From Mucilaginibacter saanensis (GTDB lineage Bacteria; Bacteroidota; Bacteroidia; Sphingobacteriales; Sphingobacteriaceae), in the NCBI RefSeq assembly GCF_014200575.1, contig NZ_JACHBZ010000005.1, positions 261,138-325,137 on the forward strand: a DNA stretch of 64,000 nt, written 5' to 3'. This document shows positions 35,288 to 43,632 of this stretch, piece after piece; the stretch's first letter is position 1; every line of letters starts with the position of its first letter. The translations under genes were made by a program, and so were the position numbers. The notes beneath the pieces were generated by a model. The model did not search any database. It was given only the letters and a program-made list of their open reading frames with translations, and was not told where the DNA came from.

Positions 35288-35306
35288 GTAAGTACTTACA
35301 AATATA
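35288..35306 (-). promoter_or_regulatory. Promoter -7 element with overlapping 12-bp palindrome
   Basis: TATATTTG (35299-35306, minus strand) matches TAnnTTTG. Directly downstream lies the perfect palindrome GTAAGTACTTAC (35288-35299), 9 bases before the ATG. This is a likely binding site for the encoded MarR domain. Confidence 0.6.
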
Positions 35307-35344
35307 TTGTTTTTTTTTATTTATTTTGTATTTAACATGTACAA

Positions 35345-36106
35345 ATGGAATACGGTATTTGTAACCTGGCGGTAATTCCGCTGCGTGCAGAACCAGATGA
35401 TCGCAGCGAGCAGGTATCGCAGGTATTATTTGGCGAGGCATTTGAAATTACAGAATGGGGCGAACGGTGGGTGAAAATCATCACCGCGAGTGATAGCTAT
35501 GTGGGGTGGATAGGCCGGCTGCAATTTGTTATGCTTGGTCACGTAGCTTACAATACTTTAACACAAATCCATCCCCCGTTAACTTACAGGGCCATAACCC
35601 AGGCCTGGAAAATTGCCGATAACAGCGTGGTTTACCTGCCCGCCGGTAGTTCGCTTGCTTTTTTGGAGGGTACAACCTGCAGAATAGGTGCCGACCGCTT
35701 TGAGATCATAGGCGAAATAGGCGAGCGTGAAGACATTGCTACTACTGCCAAATCGTTTTTAAATGCCCCTTATTTATGGGGAGGCCGTACTCATTTTGGT
35801 ATTGATTGCTCTGGTTTTACCCAGGTTGTGCTAAGGCTAAACAACATCAGCATTAAACGGGATGCCAGTCAGCAGGCGCTGGAAGGTATTTTGATTGAAG
35901 ATATAGACCAGATACGCTTAGGCGATCTGGCATTTTTTAATAACGACGCCGGTCGCGTAACGCACGTAGGCATCATACTGAATAAGGAACACATTATACA
36001 TGCCTCGGGCAAAGTGAAGATTGATATGATTGACGGTGAAGGCATTTACTCCGCCGAACAAAAACGGCATACGCATAAGTTGCACAGCATCAGGCGGTTC
36101 ATGTAA
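35345..36106 (+). CDS. NlpC/P60 (C40) peptidase with SH3 domains
   Basis: A 253-residue cell-wall peptidase, probably cleaving D-Glu-diaminopimelate or L-Ala-D-Glu bonds in muropeptides. Two SH3-like regions (about 1-60 and 70-125) precede the C40 domain. The catalytic Cys155 in DCSGF, His207 in VTHVGI and His219 in HIIHASGK are present. No signal peptide is seen, so it may act on recycled muropeptides in the cytoplasm, as YkfC-like enzymes do (inference). Confidence 0.9.
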   Translation: MEYGICNLAVIPLRAEPDDRSEQVSQVLFGEAFEITEWGERWVKIITASDSYVGWIGRLQFVMLGHVAYNTLTQIHPPLTYRAITQAWKIADNSVVYLPAGSSLAFLEGTTCRIGADRFEIIGEIGEREDIATTAKSFLNAPYLWGGRTHFGIDCSGFTQVVLRLNNISIKRDASQQALEGILIEDIDQIRLGDLAFFNNDAGRVTHVGIILNKEHIIHASGKVKIDMIDGEGIYSAEQKRHTHKLHSIRRFM

Positions 36107-37098
36107 GGAGGAAGGATAAAGGAGGAAGGATAAAGGATAAAGGATAAAGGAGGAAGGATAAAGGAGGAAAGGGAGGAAGAATAAAGGGGGTAAGGAAAGT
36201 CATGCTGAACTTGTTTCAGCACCACACGAGCAGGGTATGCGACGGGCGGCGGTCAAACTTTCCTTTTGAAGCCCGAAATAAATTCGGGATGACTTGTGAA
36301 GGATTCTCGATCATATTTGATATCACGCTCCGGTAGGAGCATCGTGTTTATAGTAAAAAGAATAAACGCTTAGCTCCATAGGAGCTTTCTAATCGCAGAC
36401 AGATATTTTATCAGGAAGCTCCTATGGAGCTAATGCCTGCATCTATGCTGCTATAAACAGGTTACCCCGATGGGGTTTATGCCTTTATAGCGTTGTCAAA
36501 ACAAATATATCATAGGCCGTACTGTCGAAGCCAGGTAATTTAGCCTCTGCGCTCGACCCTTCGACAAGCTCAGGGTTGAGACCCTCCCTTTTGGGATACT
36601 ATTTATCCATAATGTATTTCGTAGGCTATTACTTTCCCCAAAGAGAAATATCGGCTCAATAATGAAAATAGTCATATTAAACTTAAAAACTGTGGGAATT
36701 GCTGAAATAAACAGAGGTGTCATGGTGAGCTCCGTCGAACCATGGTGGGCAAGCCCCCTACGCACGAGTCTTCGACAGGCTCAGACTGACAGGGCTATTT
36801 TATATAACGTAGAGTCCCGAAATAAATTCGGGATGACTTGTGAAGGATTCTCGATCATATTTGATATCACGCTCCGGTAGGAGCATCGTGTTTATAGTAA
36901 TCATGAAGCTAATACCTGCTCTATGCTGCTATAAACAGATTACCCCGATGGGGTTTATGCTTTTATGGTGTTGCCGATACAAACAAACAATTATAGGAGT
37001 AACAAAGCACCATGGCGGGTAAGCCGCTGCGCACGAGTATTTGACAAACTCAGGCTAAAAGGGGCATTTTTATATCTTGATTAATAAAGCAACCTTTC
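36107..37098. repeat. About 1 kb of intergenic repeats
   Basis: No gene. In order: a nearly pure purine tract of GGAGGAAGGATAAA words (36107-36196), a GCTGAACTTGTTTCAG/CCCGAAATAAATTCGGG repeat (36197-36300), palindromes of the AGCTCCATAGGAGCT and CCCCGATGGGG kind (36320-36480), TTCGACAAGCTCAGGGT copies (36530-36580 and 36715-36795), then an exact 85-bp copy of 36272-36356 at 36816-36900 followed by a shortened version of what came after the first copy. Short open frames here are by-products. Confidence 0.75.
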
Positions 37099-38004
37099 TT
37101 AATCAAATTTAATATCCCAGACAATCACCTTTTTATCGTCACTCACAGAAATCAGCTGGTTACCGTTCCAGGCTAATTTGTTTACGGAGAGTGGATGGCT
37201 CGGGTGCCCTTTTTCACGGCTGATGATCTTGTAAAGCTTAAAATCGTCAGCTCCCCATATTTTGATGCCTTTATCCATACTGGCTGTGGCAAAGTAGGGC
37301 AAGCTGGGGTGAAACAGGATATGATTAACCGCAAATAAATGTGCGGGAATGCTTTTTGTAAGCTGATAGGTAGCGCAATCCCAGATCCTGATCTGTGCAT
37401 CGCGGCCGCCGGATGCCAGGTAAGTACCATCGGGACTGTAGGCCAGTGCAAAAACCGACATGGTATGGCCATGCAGGGTTTTTAGCAAAGTATAATCGTC
37501 CAGATCGTAAATTTTTATAGAATTATCACGACAACCAAAGGCTACCTGTTTTTCATCGGGCGAAATGGCGATGCAGCGCACCGTATCTGCCGATACCTTG
37601 ATGGTGTGTACCATCTCTAAACTGGCAAGGCTCCATACCGATACGGTACCATCTTCGGAGGCAATAAGTAATTCGTTTTTTTTACTGACGGATTTTATAT
37701 CAAAAATGGGCTTACGGTGATGCGCAAGCGATTTAATAAGCTTTTGCCGTACAAAATCAAATACCAGCACTTCGCCGCTGCGTAAACCGGTTAATAATAT
37801 CGGGTAACCCGCAGGCCCATGAATTGCGTAAATGGAGGCATTAACCGGGAACATGACTTTGATGAACGAAAAATCATGCAGGTTCCATTCCACCAAACCT
37901 TTATCGTTGCCGCCGGTAAATAAAATACCCGGCTTTTGCGAAAGCTCCAGCGTAAAAATTGGATTACCGTGTCCGGTTAGTTCTGCTATTTTTTCTACGG
38001 TCAT
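37099..38004 (-). CDS. WD40-repeat protein
   Basis: A 301-residue protein made of about seven WD40 repeats (for example HTMSVFALAYSPDGTYLASGGRDAQIRIWD), giving a complete beta-propeller. No signal peptide, so it is cytoplasmic, probably a protein-interaction platform. It lies downstream of hisIE by 46 bp on the same strand, with a hairpin in between, and may be read through from the his operon. Confidence 0.88.
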   Translation of the reverse strand: MTVEKIAELTGHGNPIFTLELSQKPGILFTGGNDKGLVEWNLHDFSFIKVMFPVNASIYAIHGPAGYPILLTGLRSGEVLVFDFVRQKLIKSLAHHRKPIFDIKSVSKKNELLIASEDGTVSVWSLASLEMVHTIKVSADTVRCIAISPDEKQVAFGCRDNSIKIYDLDDYTLLKTLHGHTMSVFALAYSPDGTYLASGGRDAQIRIWDCATYQLTKSIPAHLFAVNHILFHPSLPYFATASMDKGIKIWGADDFKLYKIISREKGHPSHPLSVNKLAWNGNQLISVSDDKKVIVWDIKFD

Positions 38005-38027
38005 CTTTTGGTTTATGCGGTATTGTC

Positions 38028-38052
38028 AGGTTTTACGTATTACGTAAAACCT
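38028..38052 (-). terminator. Hairpin at the end of the his operon
   Basis: AGGTTTTACGTA pairs perfectly with TACGTAAAACCT around one base. It overlaps the hisIE stop codon (38051-38053). No T-run follows on the minus strand, so termination may be partial and the WD40 gene may be co-transcribed. Confidence 0.5.
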
Positions 38053-38638
38053 ATTTGTGTCTGGCCTCTAAATTTTTGGCTATGGTTTGCAGGGATAAGC
38101 CCTTTTCGCGCAGCAGCACCAACAGGTGAAAAACAAGATCAGATGATTCATTGATCAGGTCGGTTTCTGTTTCGGCCAGGGCCGCAATAACGGTTTCCAC
38201 ACCTTCTTCGCCCACTTTTTGAGCTATTTTGTTTAGTCCTTTATTGCGGAGCTTGTTTACATACGATCCCTCAACCGGGTTCTCGTATCTGTCGGCAATA
38301 ATGTTTTCCAGTTCCAGTATAAAGTTCTGATTGTATTCGGTTTGGAAACAGCTGCGTGAGCCAGTGTGGCAGGTTGGGCCGTCGGCCTTAACCTTGATGA
38401 GCAGGGTATCGTTGTCGCAGTCAATGCTGATATTTTTTACATGCAGAAAATTGCTGCTGGTTTCGCCTTTGGTCCACAAGCGGTTTTTTGAGCGGGAGAA
38501 AAACGTAACAACATTTTCCTGTACCGTTTTATCATAAGCTTCCTGGTTCATATAACCCAGCATCAGCACTTCAAGTGTTTGCTCATCCTGGATGATAACC
38601 GGAACCAGTCCGTCTGTTTTGTTGAAATCTATATTCAT
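38051..38638 (-). CDS. hisIE: Bifunctional phosphoribosyl-AMP cyclohydrolase / phosphoribosyl-ATP pyrophosphatase
   Basis: Steps 2 and 3 of histidine synthesis in one chain. The HisI part (about 1-105) has the metal-site residues DCDNDTLL and CHTGSRSCF. The HisE part (about 110-195) has the pyrophosphatase helix GEEGVETVIAA and NESSDLVFHLLVLL. The 195-residue length is typical for the fusion. It is the last his gene, 175 bp after hisF; the gap holds a dispersed repeat (38690-38790). Confidence 0.95.
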   Translation of the reverse strand: MNIDFNKTDGLVPVIIQDEQTLEVLMLGYMNQEAYDKTVQENVVTFFSRSKNRLWTKGETSSNFLHVKNISIDCDNDTLLIKVKADGPTCHTGSRSCFQTEYNQNFILELENIIADRYENPVEGSYVNKLRNKGLNKIAQKVGEEGVETVIAALAETETDLINESSDLVFHLLVLLREKGLSLQTIAKNLEARHK

Positions 38639-38689
38639 ATCTGTTGCCTGTTACCAGGTTTGTGGTTCATGTGTTAGAGAGGGGGAACA

Positions 38690-38790
38690 TAGTCATGCTG
38701 AACTTGTTTCAGTACCTCATTAGCAAGGTTTTATATTTGATGTAGCAAACTTTGCATCTGGGATCCCGAAATAAATTCGGGATGACCTGG
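38690..38790. repeat. Dispersed repeat between hisF and hisIE
   Basis: TCATGCTGAACTTGTTTCAGTACC and TCCCGAAATAAATTCGGGATGACC form a two-hairpin repeat, the same family as at 36197-36300 and 23695-23790. It sits inside the his operon and may weaken hisIE expression. Confidence 0.65.
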
Positions 38791-38813
38791 TTGGGTTTAA
38801 ACCCAGCATATTT

Positions 38814-39620
38814 TTATATCCTTACCTCGATATTATTACTTTTTAATACAGCCTTTAAATCAGGTATCAATATTTCACCGTAGTGAAATACTGATGCTGC
38901 TAAGGCTGCATCAACATTTGTTTTTTCAAATACATCAACAAAATGCTGTACCGCGCCTGCACCGCCAGAGGCAATTACGGGGATGTGTACAGCATCATTA
39001 ACTATTTTTAACAGGCCGTTATCAAAACCGTTCTTGGTGCCATCGTGGTCCATAGAGGTCAGCAGGATCTCGCCTGCGCCACGGCTTTCGGCCTCCAGTA
39101 TCCACTCCAATGTTTCGCGTTCGGTTGGTAAGCGGCCGCCGTTAAGGTGTACAATATTTTTATTGCCGATGCTGCGTGTATCAACCGCTATTACCACAAA
39201 CTGAACGCCAAATGCTTTGGCCAGTTCATCAATTAAAGCCGGGTTACGCACCGCGGCCGAGTTAATGGATATTTTGTCGGCCCCGGCATTTAAAAGGGCG
39301 TCAGCGTCAGCAATTTCATTAATTCCGCCGCCTATGGTAAAGGGGATGTTGATTTGGCGGGCCACTGATTTTACCAGTTCAACCATCGTTTTACGACGCT
39401 CAACGGTAGCCGTAATATCCAGGAAAACCAGTTCATCGGCACCCTGGCGCGAGTAGTTCCAGGCCAGCTCAACCGGGTCGCCGGCGTCGCGCAGGTCAAC
39501 AAAGTTCACACCTTTTACAGTACGACCTTCTTTAACATCAAGACAGGGGATGATGCGCTTCGAGAGCCCCCCCCGCCCCCTAAAGGGGGTGCTTTTTATT
39601 TGCGTGTTTATTTGATCCAA
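38814..39620 (-). CDS. hisF: Imidazole glycerol phosphate synthase subunit HisF, repeat-derived N-terminus
   Basis: Cyclase subunit making imidazole glycerol phosphate and AICAR with ammonia from HisH. The (beta/alpha)8 barrel is complete; the catalytic Asp of CLDVKEG is residue 28, where ordinary HisF has it at 11. The normal start codon (as in [11 protein letters not shown]) is missing. The codon before LSKRII is GGG, inside a G-rich repeat (39565-39593). The only in-frame start is a TTG at 39620, inside the 3' end of the DUF559 gene. HisF thus carries a 17-residue extension, partly encoded by the repeat ([10 protein letters not shown]). Confidence 0.93.
   Translation of the reverse strand: MDQINTQIKSTPFRGRGGLSKRIIPCLDVKEGRTVKGVNFVDLRDAGDPVELAWNYSRQGADELVFLDITATVERRKTMVELVKSVARQINIPFTIGGGINEIADADALLNAGADKISINSAAVRNPALIDELAKAFGVQFVVIAVDTRSIGNKNIVHLNGGRLPTERETLEWILEAESRGAGEILLTSMDHDGTKNGFDNGLLKIVNDAVHIPVIASGGAGAVQHFVDVFEKTNVDAALAASVFHYGEILIPDLKAVLKSNNIEVRI
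39565..39593 (-). repeat. REP-like repeat A, left flank of the DUF559 element in hisF
   Basis: Read on the minus strand: CACCCCCTTTAGGGGG, then CGGGGGGGGCT. The 14-bp palindrome (39576-39589) is nearest the DUF559 gene and the G tail points outward into hisF codon 2. Inverted partner of the copy at 39975-39998. Confidence 0.85.
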
Positions 39621-39970
39621 TACTTTATTAAATTGTTGAATACTTCGTTGTTGGTGAACCTTAGTACCGTAATGCCATCAGTTTCAAGGTTTATCTGGCG
39701 TTCAATATCATTGGTAGCCACTTCTGGTAAATTATGAATGTTGCCATCCAGTTCAATAACCAATTTGTGCTGATGGCAATAAAAATCAGCAATGTAAATC
39801 CCTAAAGGGTGTTGTCTTCGGAATTTAATTCCTAACTGGCTGCCTTTTAAGTAGCCCCATAACAAGCCCTCAGCGGCTGTTATCCGATAACGTAAAGCTT
39901 CTGCGTTTTTGAATATCGGAGCTCCGGCACCGAAAAACATTTTCTTTTTCATTAAAGGATTATCAGCCAT
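39608..39970 (-). CDS. DUF559 (Vsr-like) endonuclease-domain protein inside the his operon
   Basis: A 120-residue member of the same group as the gene at 22443. The core [19 protein letters not shown] carries the probable catalytic Asp and Glu, preceded by [20 protein letters not shown]. It lies between hisA and hisF, exactly bracketed by inverted REP-like repeats: 14 bases separate the left repeat from its stop and 4 bases separate its ATG from the right palindrome. Its 3' end supplies the only start codon for hisF. It has no known role in histidine synthesis, so it is best read as an insertion. Confidence 0.88.
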   Translation of the reverse strand: MADNPLMKKKMFFGAGAPIFKNAEALRYRITAAEGLLWGYLKGSQLGIKFRRQHPLGIYIADFYCHQHKLVIELDGNIHNLPEVATNDIERQINLETDGITVLRFTNNEVFNNLIKYWIK

Positions 39971-39974
39971 AGTT

Positions 39975-39998
39975 CCCCCTTTAGGGGGGTAGGGGGCT
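39975..39998 (+). repeat. REP-like repeat B, right flank of the DUF559 element
   Basis: CCCCCTTTAGGGGG (39975-39988), GTA, then GGGGGCT. The palindrome is beside the DUF559 ATG and the tail points outward to the hisA stop. Confidence 0.85.
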
Positions 39999-40000
39999 TT

Positions 40001-40750
40001 TTATATTGAAATCAGCGATTCCAGATTCCAGTTTTTTACATCTTCGATAGATATGTGACCTTCGTATATGGCTTTGCCCACCACACATGATTCTACCTTT
40101 AAGCGGCTTAGCTGCTCAATATCCTTCATGGAGCTTACGCCGCCTGATGCTATCAGTTTAATGAAGGGCGAATGGTCAAGCAGCTTGGCATACAGGTCAA
40201 CACCTGCGCCGCCCAGTTTGCCGTCCTTATTGATGTCGGTACATAAGAAACGGAAAAAGCCCAGTGAAAGGCATTTATCAACGTAATCCATTAGTTTAAT
40301 GGGTGAGCTTTCCATCCAGCCCGAATACTTGATCACTTCGTCAAGCACATCGATAGCAATAACTACCTGGTCAGAGCATTTGTCGCGACCGCATATAGCC
40401 GAGCCTAATTCAGGTAAAAAGCTTGGATTGGTAAGTGCCTGTGTGCCTACAATTACGCGGTGCACGCCGGCATCAATCAATTCCTTTACTTTATCAATGC
40501 TGCGGATACCGCCGCCGTACTGCACCTTCATGTCAGTTTTACGGATCACATCAAACAGGTATTGCTGGTTGCTAAAGTCATTTTTAGCGCCATTAAGGTC
40601 AATGATGTGGATGAAATTGGTACCATTACTTTGGTAGCGCTCAATCATTTCCTCCAATGTAACATCGTATTCTGTTACCTGACCGTAATCGCCTTCACGC
40701 AAACGCACCACCTTTTTGTTCAATATGTCAATAGCAGGGATAATGTACAT
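40001..40750 (-). CDS. hisA: ProFAR isomerase HisA
   Basis: Isomerase of step 4, converting ProFAR to PRFAR. The 249-residue (beta/alpha)8 barrel begins MYIIPAIDILNKKVVRL (catalytic Asp8), with YGGGIRS and the second acidic site in a TDINKDGKL segment near residue 169. Its ATG is 5 bases after the hisH stop. The downstream neighbour is the inserted DUF559 cassette. Confidence 0.95.
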   Translation of the reverse strand: MYIIPAIDILNKKVVRLREGDYGQVTEYDVTLEEMIERYQSNGTNFIHIIDLNGAKNDFSNQQYLFDVIRKTDMKVQYGGGIRSIDKVKELIDAGVHRVIVGTQALTNPSFLPELGSAICGRDKCSDQVVIAIDVLDEVIKYSGWMESSPIKLMDYVDKCLSLGFFRFLCTDINKDGKLGGAGVDLYAKLLDHSPFIKLIASGGVSSMKDIEQLSRLKVESCVVGKAIYEGHISIEDVKNWNLESLISI

Positions 40751-40755
40751 GTCTT

Positions 40756-41409
40756 TTATAATTTTGAGAAGTTAGTTAACAATGTTTCGCCATACACACC
40801 TGATTTTTCAGGGTGAAATTGTACGCCATAGAAGTTGTCATGCCAAATTGATGCCGAAAATTCATTGTTGTAAGTGGCTGACGATAAAGTGTATGCTTTA
40901 TCGTATTCAATAAAGTATGAATGTACAAAGTAAAAGTGTGATCCTGACGGTATATTTTTAAATAATGGGTTTTCTTTTTCGGGAAAAATCTGGTTCCAGC
41001 CGGTATGCGGAACTTTGTACGTATTGCTTTCCTTAAACTTTAAAGTTTTAATTGGAAATATACTTAACAGGTCAGAATCGCCCTCTTCTGAGTAGGAGGT
41101 AAGCAGCTGCATACCTACGCAAATACCCAGTGTAGGTTTGGTAAGCGCCTTAATGGTTGGCACCAGGCCGGTTTGTTCAAGCTTGTGCATGGCCGCACCG
41201 GCATGCCCAACTCCGGGGATGATATAGCGGTCAAATTTTTCAAAATCGGCCTCGCTGTTGATCATACCATACGGGATGCCCAGCCGCTCCAAAGCCGCTG
41301 TAAGCGAAAATATATTACCGGCGCCGTATCGGATTATGCCGACGCCCCCCCCGCCCCCTGAAGGGGGAGCCATTGAAGGGCTTGCTGTATTTTGATCCGT
41401 AATTTGCAT
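40756..41409 (-). CDS. hisH: Imidazole glycerol phosphate synthase subunit HisH, repeat-derived N-terminus
   Basis: Glutaminase subunit feeding ammonia to HisF. The class I amidotransferase triad is Cys97 in GICVGMQ with His199 and Glu201 in FHPEKS. Ordinary HisH starts directly at M-x-GIIRYGAGN. Here that start is replaced by a G-rich repeat (41345-41367), so the protein begins either at 41409 (MQITDQ...) or at an ATG in the repeat flank at 41373 (MAPPSGGGGGVGII). The extension is 12-22 residues and glycine-rich. hisB lies 36 bp upstream. Confidence 0.93.
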   Translation of the reverse strand: MQITDQNTASPSMAPPSGGGGGVGIIRYGAGNIFSLTAALERLGIPYGMINSEADFEKFDRYIIPGVGHAGAAMHKLEQTGLVPTIKALTKPTLGICVGMQLLTSYSEEGDSDLLSIFPIKTLKFKESNTYKVPHTGWNQIFPEKENPLFKNIPSGSHFYFVHSYFIEYDKAYTLSSATYNNEFSASIWHDNFYGVQFHPEKSGVYGETLLTNFSKL

Positions 41410-41448
41410 ATCGTTTATTAACTCCCCCTTTAGGGGGCCGGGGGGCTA
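41345..41448. repeat. Inverted REP-like pair between hisB and hisH
   Basis: The left copy (minus orientation, palindrome 41354-41367, tail to 41345) and the right copy (plus orientation, palindrome 41424-41437, tail GGGGGG to 41445) enclose about 56 bp. Tails point outward, as in the DUF559 cassette. The right tail touches the hisB stop codon; the left one has replaced the hisH start. The interior, read on the minus strand, shares GGATCAAA with the DUF559 3' end at a similar distance from the repeat. Confidence 0.85.
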
Positions 41449-42588
41449 CAATACCCCTTTAGTACTTGGTAAAACCATCTTATCTACATCACGTTTTACG
41501 GCCATTTTTATTGCCTTGGCAAACGTTTTAAATATTGCCTCAATTTTGTGATGCTCGTTTTGTCCTTCGGCTTTGATGTTTAAATTACATTTAGCCGCGT
41601 CAGAGAATGATTTAAAGAAATGATAAAACATTTCTGTTGGTACATCCCCAACTTTTTCACGGTTAAACTCCGCATCCCAAACAATCCAGTTACGGCCGCC
41701 AAAATCAATAGCCGCCTGTGCCAGGCAGTCATCCATGGGCAGGCAAAAGCCGTAACGCTCAATGCCTTTTTTGTTACCTAATGCTGTAGCAAAAACCTCG
41801 CCTAAAGCTATACCTGTATCTTCAATGGTATGGTGCTCGTCAATATGGAGGTCGCCTTTGGCTATAATCTCCAGGTCGATGCTGCCGTGACGCGCAATTT
41901 GATCAAGCATGTGATCAAAGAAATTTAACCCGGTTGAAACTTTGGCCTCGCCCGTACCGTCCAGGTTTATTTTGATGTAAATGTCGGTTTCCTTAGTGGT
42001 GCGGCGGTGTTCAATCACGCGCTCACCCAGTTTCAGGAACTCGTAAATTTTTTGCCAGTCGGTAGTTTCCAGGGCAATGGTATCGCCAATATGGTCTGCC
42101 TCGGTAAATTCGGTGCCGCCCAGGCCGGAGTTATTATTAAGCCAGATGGCCTTTGCACCTAAATTGCGACCTAATAATATGTCGTTTTTACGGTCGCCGA
42201 TGGTAAATGAGCCTTTCAGGTCATACTTTTCGGTGTCAAGGTATTGGGTAAGCAGCGCGGTTCCCGGCTTGCGGGTAGGCGCATTTTCGGCAGGGAAGGT
42301 GCGGTCAATTACAATATTGCTGAATTTTACGCCCTCGGCCTCAAATGTTTTCAGGATAAAGTTGTGCACCGGCCAAAAAGTATCTTCGGGGTACGATGCC
42401 GTACCTAAGCCGTCCTGGTTGGTGATCATCACCAGCTCAAAATCAAGCTCCTTAGCTATTTTAGGCAGATAAGTTAGCGCGCCCGGATAAAATTCCAATT
42501 TTTCAAAAGAGTCTATCTGCTCATCAGCAGGCTCAGTGATCAGGGTGCCGTCGCGGTCAACAAACAATATTTTCTGTAGGTTGCTCAT
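41446..42588 (-). CDS. hisB: Bifunctional histidinol-phosphatase / imidazoleglycerol-phosphate dehydratase
   Basis: Two steps in one protein of 380 residues. The N-terminal HAD phosphatase has FVDRDGT (Asp11 and Asp13). The C-terminal dehydratase (from about 190) has the manganese-binding [16 protein letters not shown] motif. The ATG overlaps the hisC stop by 4 bases (ATGA), so it is translationally coupled. It ends exactly at a REP-like repeat. Confidence 0.95.
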   Translation of the reverse strand: MSNLQKILFVDRDGTLITEPADEQIDSFEKLEFYPGALTYLPKIAKELDFELVMITNQDGLGTASYPEDTFWPVHNFILKTFEAEGVKFSNIVIDRTFPAENAPTRKPGTALLTQYLDTEKYDLKGSFTIGDRKNDILLGRNLGAKAIWLNNNSGLGGTEFTEADHIGDTIALETTDWQKIYEFLKLGERVIEHRRTTKETDIYIKINLDGTGEAKVSTGLNFFDHMLDQIARHGSIDLEIIAKGDLHIDEHHTIEDTGIALGEVFATALGNKKGIERYGFCLPMDDCLAQAAIDFGGRNWIVWDAEFNREKVGDVPTEMFYHFFKSFSDAAKCNLNIKAEGQNEHHKIEAIFKTFAKAIKMAVKRDVDKMVLPSTKGVL

Positions 42589-43631
42589 TTAAAATTCTGT
42601 AAAGTTTGGAGTAATAGGGTGTTTTCATCAGGCGTACCTACGGTAATGCGCAGGCAGCCTTCGCAAAGCTCAACTTTGGAGCGGTTGCGTATAATGATGC
42701 CTTTACCTACCAGGAAGTTATAAATGCTATTGGCATCAGTAGTTTTCACGAGGATAAAGTTAGCATCTGACGGATAAATATCCAGTACAAAATCAAAGTT
42801 TTTAAGTGCAAGCACTAATTTGTCGCGTTGTATCAAAGTTTCTTTGATCCAGCTGTTTACCTGGTCAATATTGGCAAGGGCTTCCAGGGCCAGTTGCTGC
42901 GATGCCTCGTTAACGTTATAAGGTGGTTTAACCTTGTTCATCACCTCAATGATCTCCTCGCTGGCAAATGCCATGCCCACACGTAAACCAGCCAATCCCC
43001 ATGCTTTGGAGAGGGTTTGTAATACTACCAGGTTGGCGTACTCGGTAAGCTCCTGTATAAATGTTTTTTGACGGCTGAAATTGATATAAGCTTCATCAAC
43101 AATCACCAGGCCGTTAAAATTGGTTAGCAGGGTTTCTACATCGGCGCGGTTAATGGAGTTGCCGGTAGGGTTATTGGGCGAGCAGATAAAGATAAGTTTG
43201 GTATGCTCATCTATAGCTTCGGCAATGCCCTCTAAATTAAGCTGGTAATCTTCGGTAAGTAAAACCTTACGGGCCTCTACATCATTAATATTGGCCGATA
43301 CCTGGTACATGCCATAGGTAGGGGGTACAATAATTACATTGTCGGTACCGGGGTTGCAAAAGCTGCGGAAAAGAATATCAATAGCTTCGTCGCTGCCGTT
43401 GCCTAAAAATATGTTGCGCGGCGGTACGCCCTTAATTTCGGTTAACCGTTTTTTAACCGCGTATTGCAAAGGATCAGGGTAACGGTTAAATTGTTGTGCC
43501 AGCGGCGAGCCAAAGGCATTTTCGTTGGCATCCAGGAAAACACTGGCTTCGCCCTGGTACTCATCACGTGCGGAAGAGTAAGGGGTGAGGTTTTTGATGT
43601 TTTCGCGGAGGATATTGTTGATGTTAAACAT
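42585..43631 (-). CDS. hisC: Histidinol-phosphate aminotransferase
   Basis: PLP-dependent transaminase of the histidine pathway, 348 residues. The PLP lysine is Lys209 in [22 protein letters not shown] and VDEAY are the cofactor-site motifs. It begins 1 base after the stop of the lipoprotein gene and overlaps hisB by 4 bases. Confidence 0.95.
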   Translation of the reverse strand: MFNINNILRENIKNLTPYSSARDEYQGEASVFLDANENAFGSPLAQQFNRYPDPLQYAVKKRLTEIKGVPPRNIFLGNGSDEAIDILFRSFCNPGTDNVIIVPPTYGMYQVSANINDVEARKVLLTEDYQLNLEGIAEAIDEHTKLIFICSPNNPTGNSINRADVETLLTNFNGLVIVDEAYINFSRQKTFIQELTEYANLVVLQTLSKAWGLAGLRVGMAFASEEIIEVMNKVKPPYNVNEASQQLALEALANIDQVNSWIKETLIQRDKLVLALKNFDFVLDIYPSDANFILVKTTDANSIYNFLVGKGIIIRNRSKVELCEGCLRITVGTPDENTLLLQTLQNFK

Positions 43632-43632
43632 T

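Larger units (their letters stand above)
39563..40000 (-). mobile_element. Candidate DUF559 cassette with inverted REP-like ends
   Basis: About 440 bp made of an inverted repeat copy, the DUF559 gene and the second inverted copy. The outer edges coincide with hisF codon 2 on one side and lie 3 bases past the hisA stop on the other. I found no target duplication by eye. The mobility is inferred from structure, not shown. Confidence 0.55.

Noticed and set aside
41345..41448. Frameshift or sequencing error explaining the odd hisH head
   Set aside because: The same repeat has the same effect at hisF and abuts the start of hisD, so a real insertion is the better explanation, although G-run length errors cannot be excluded from the sequence alone.
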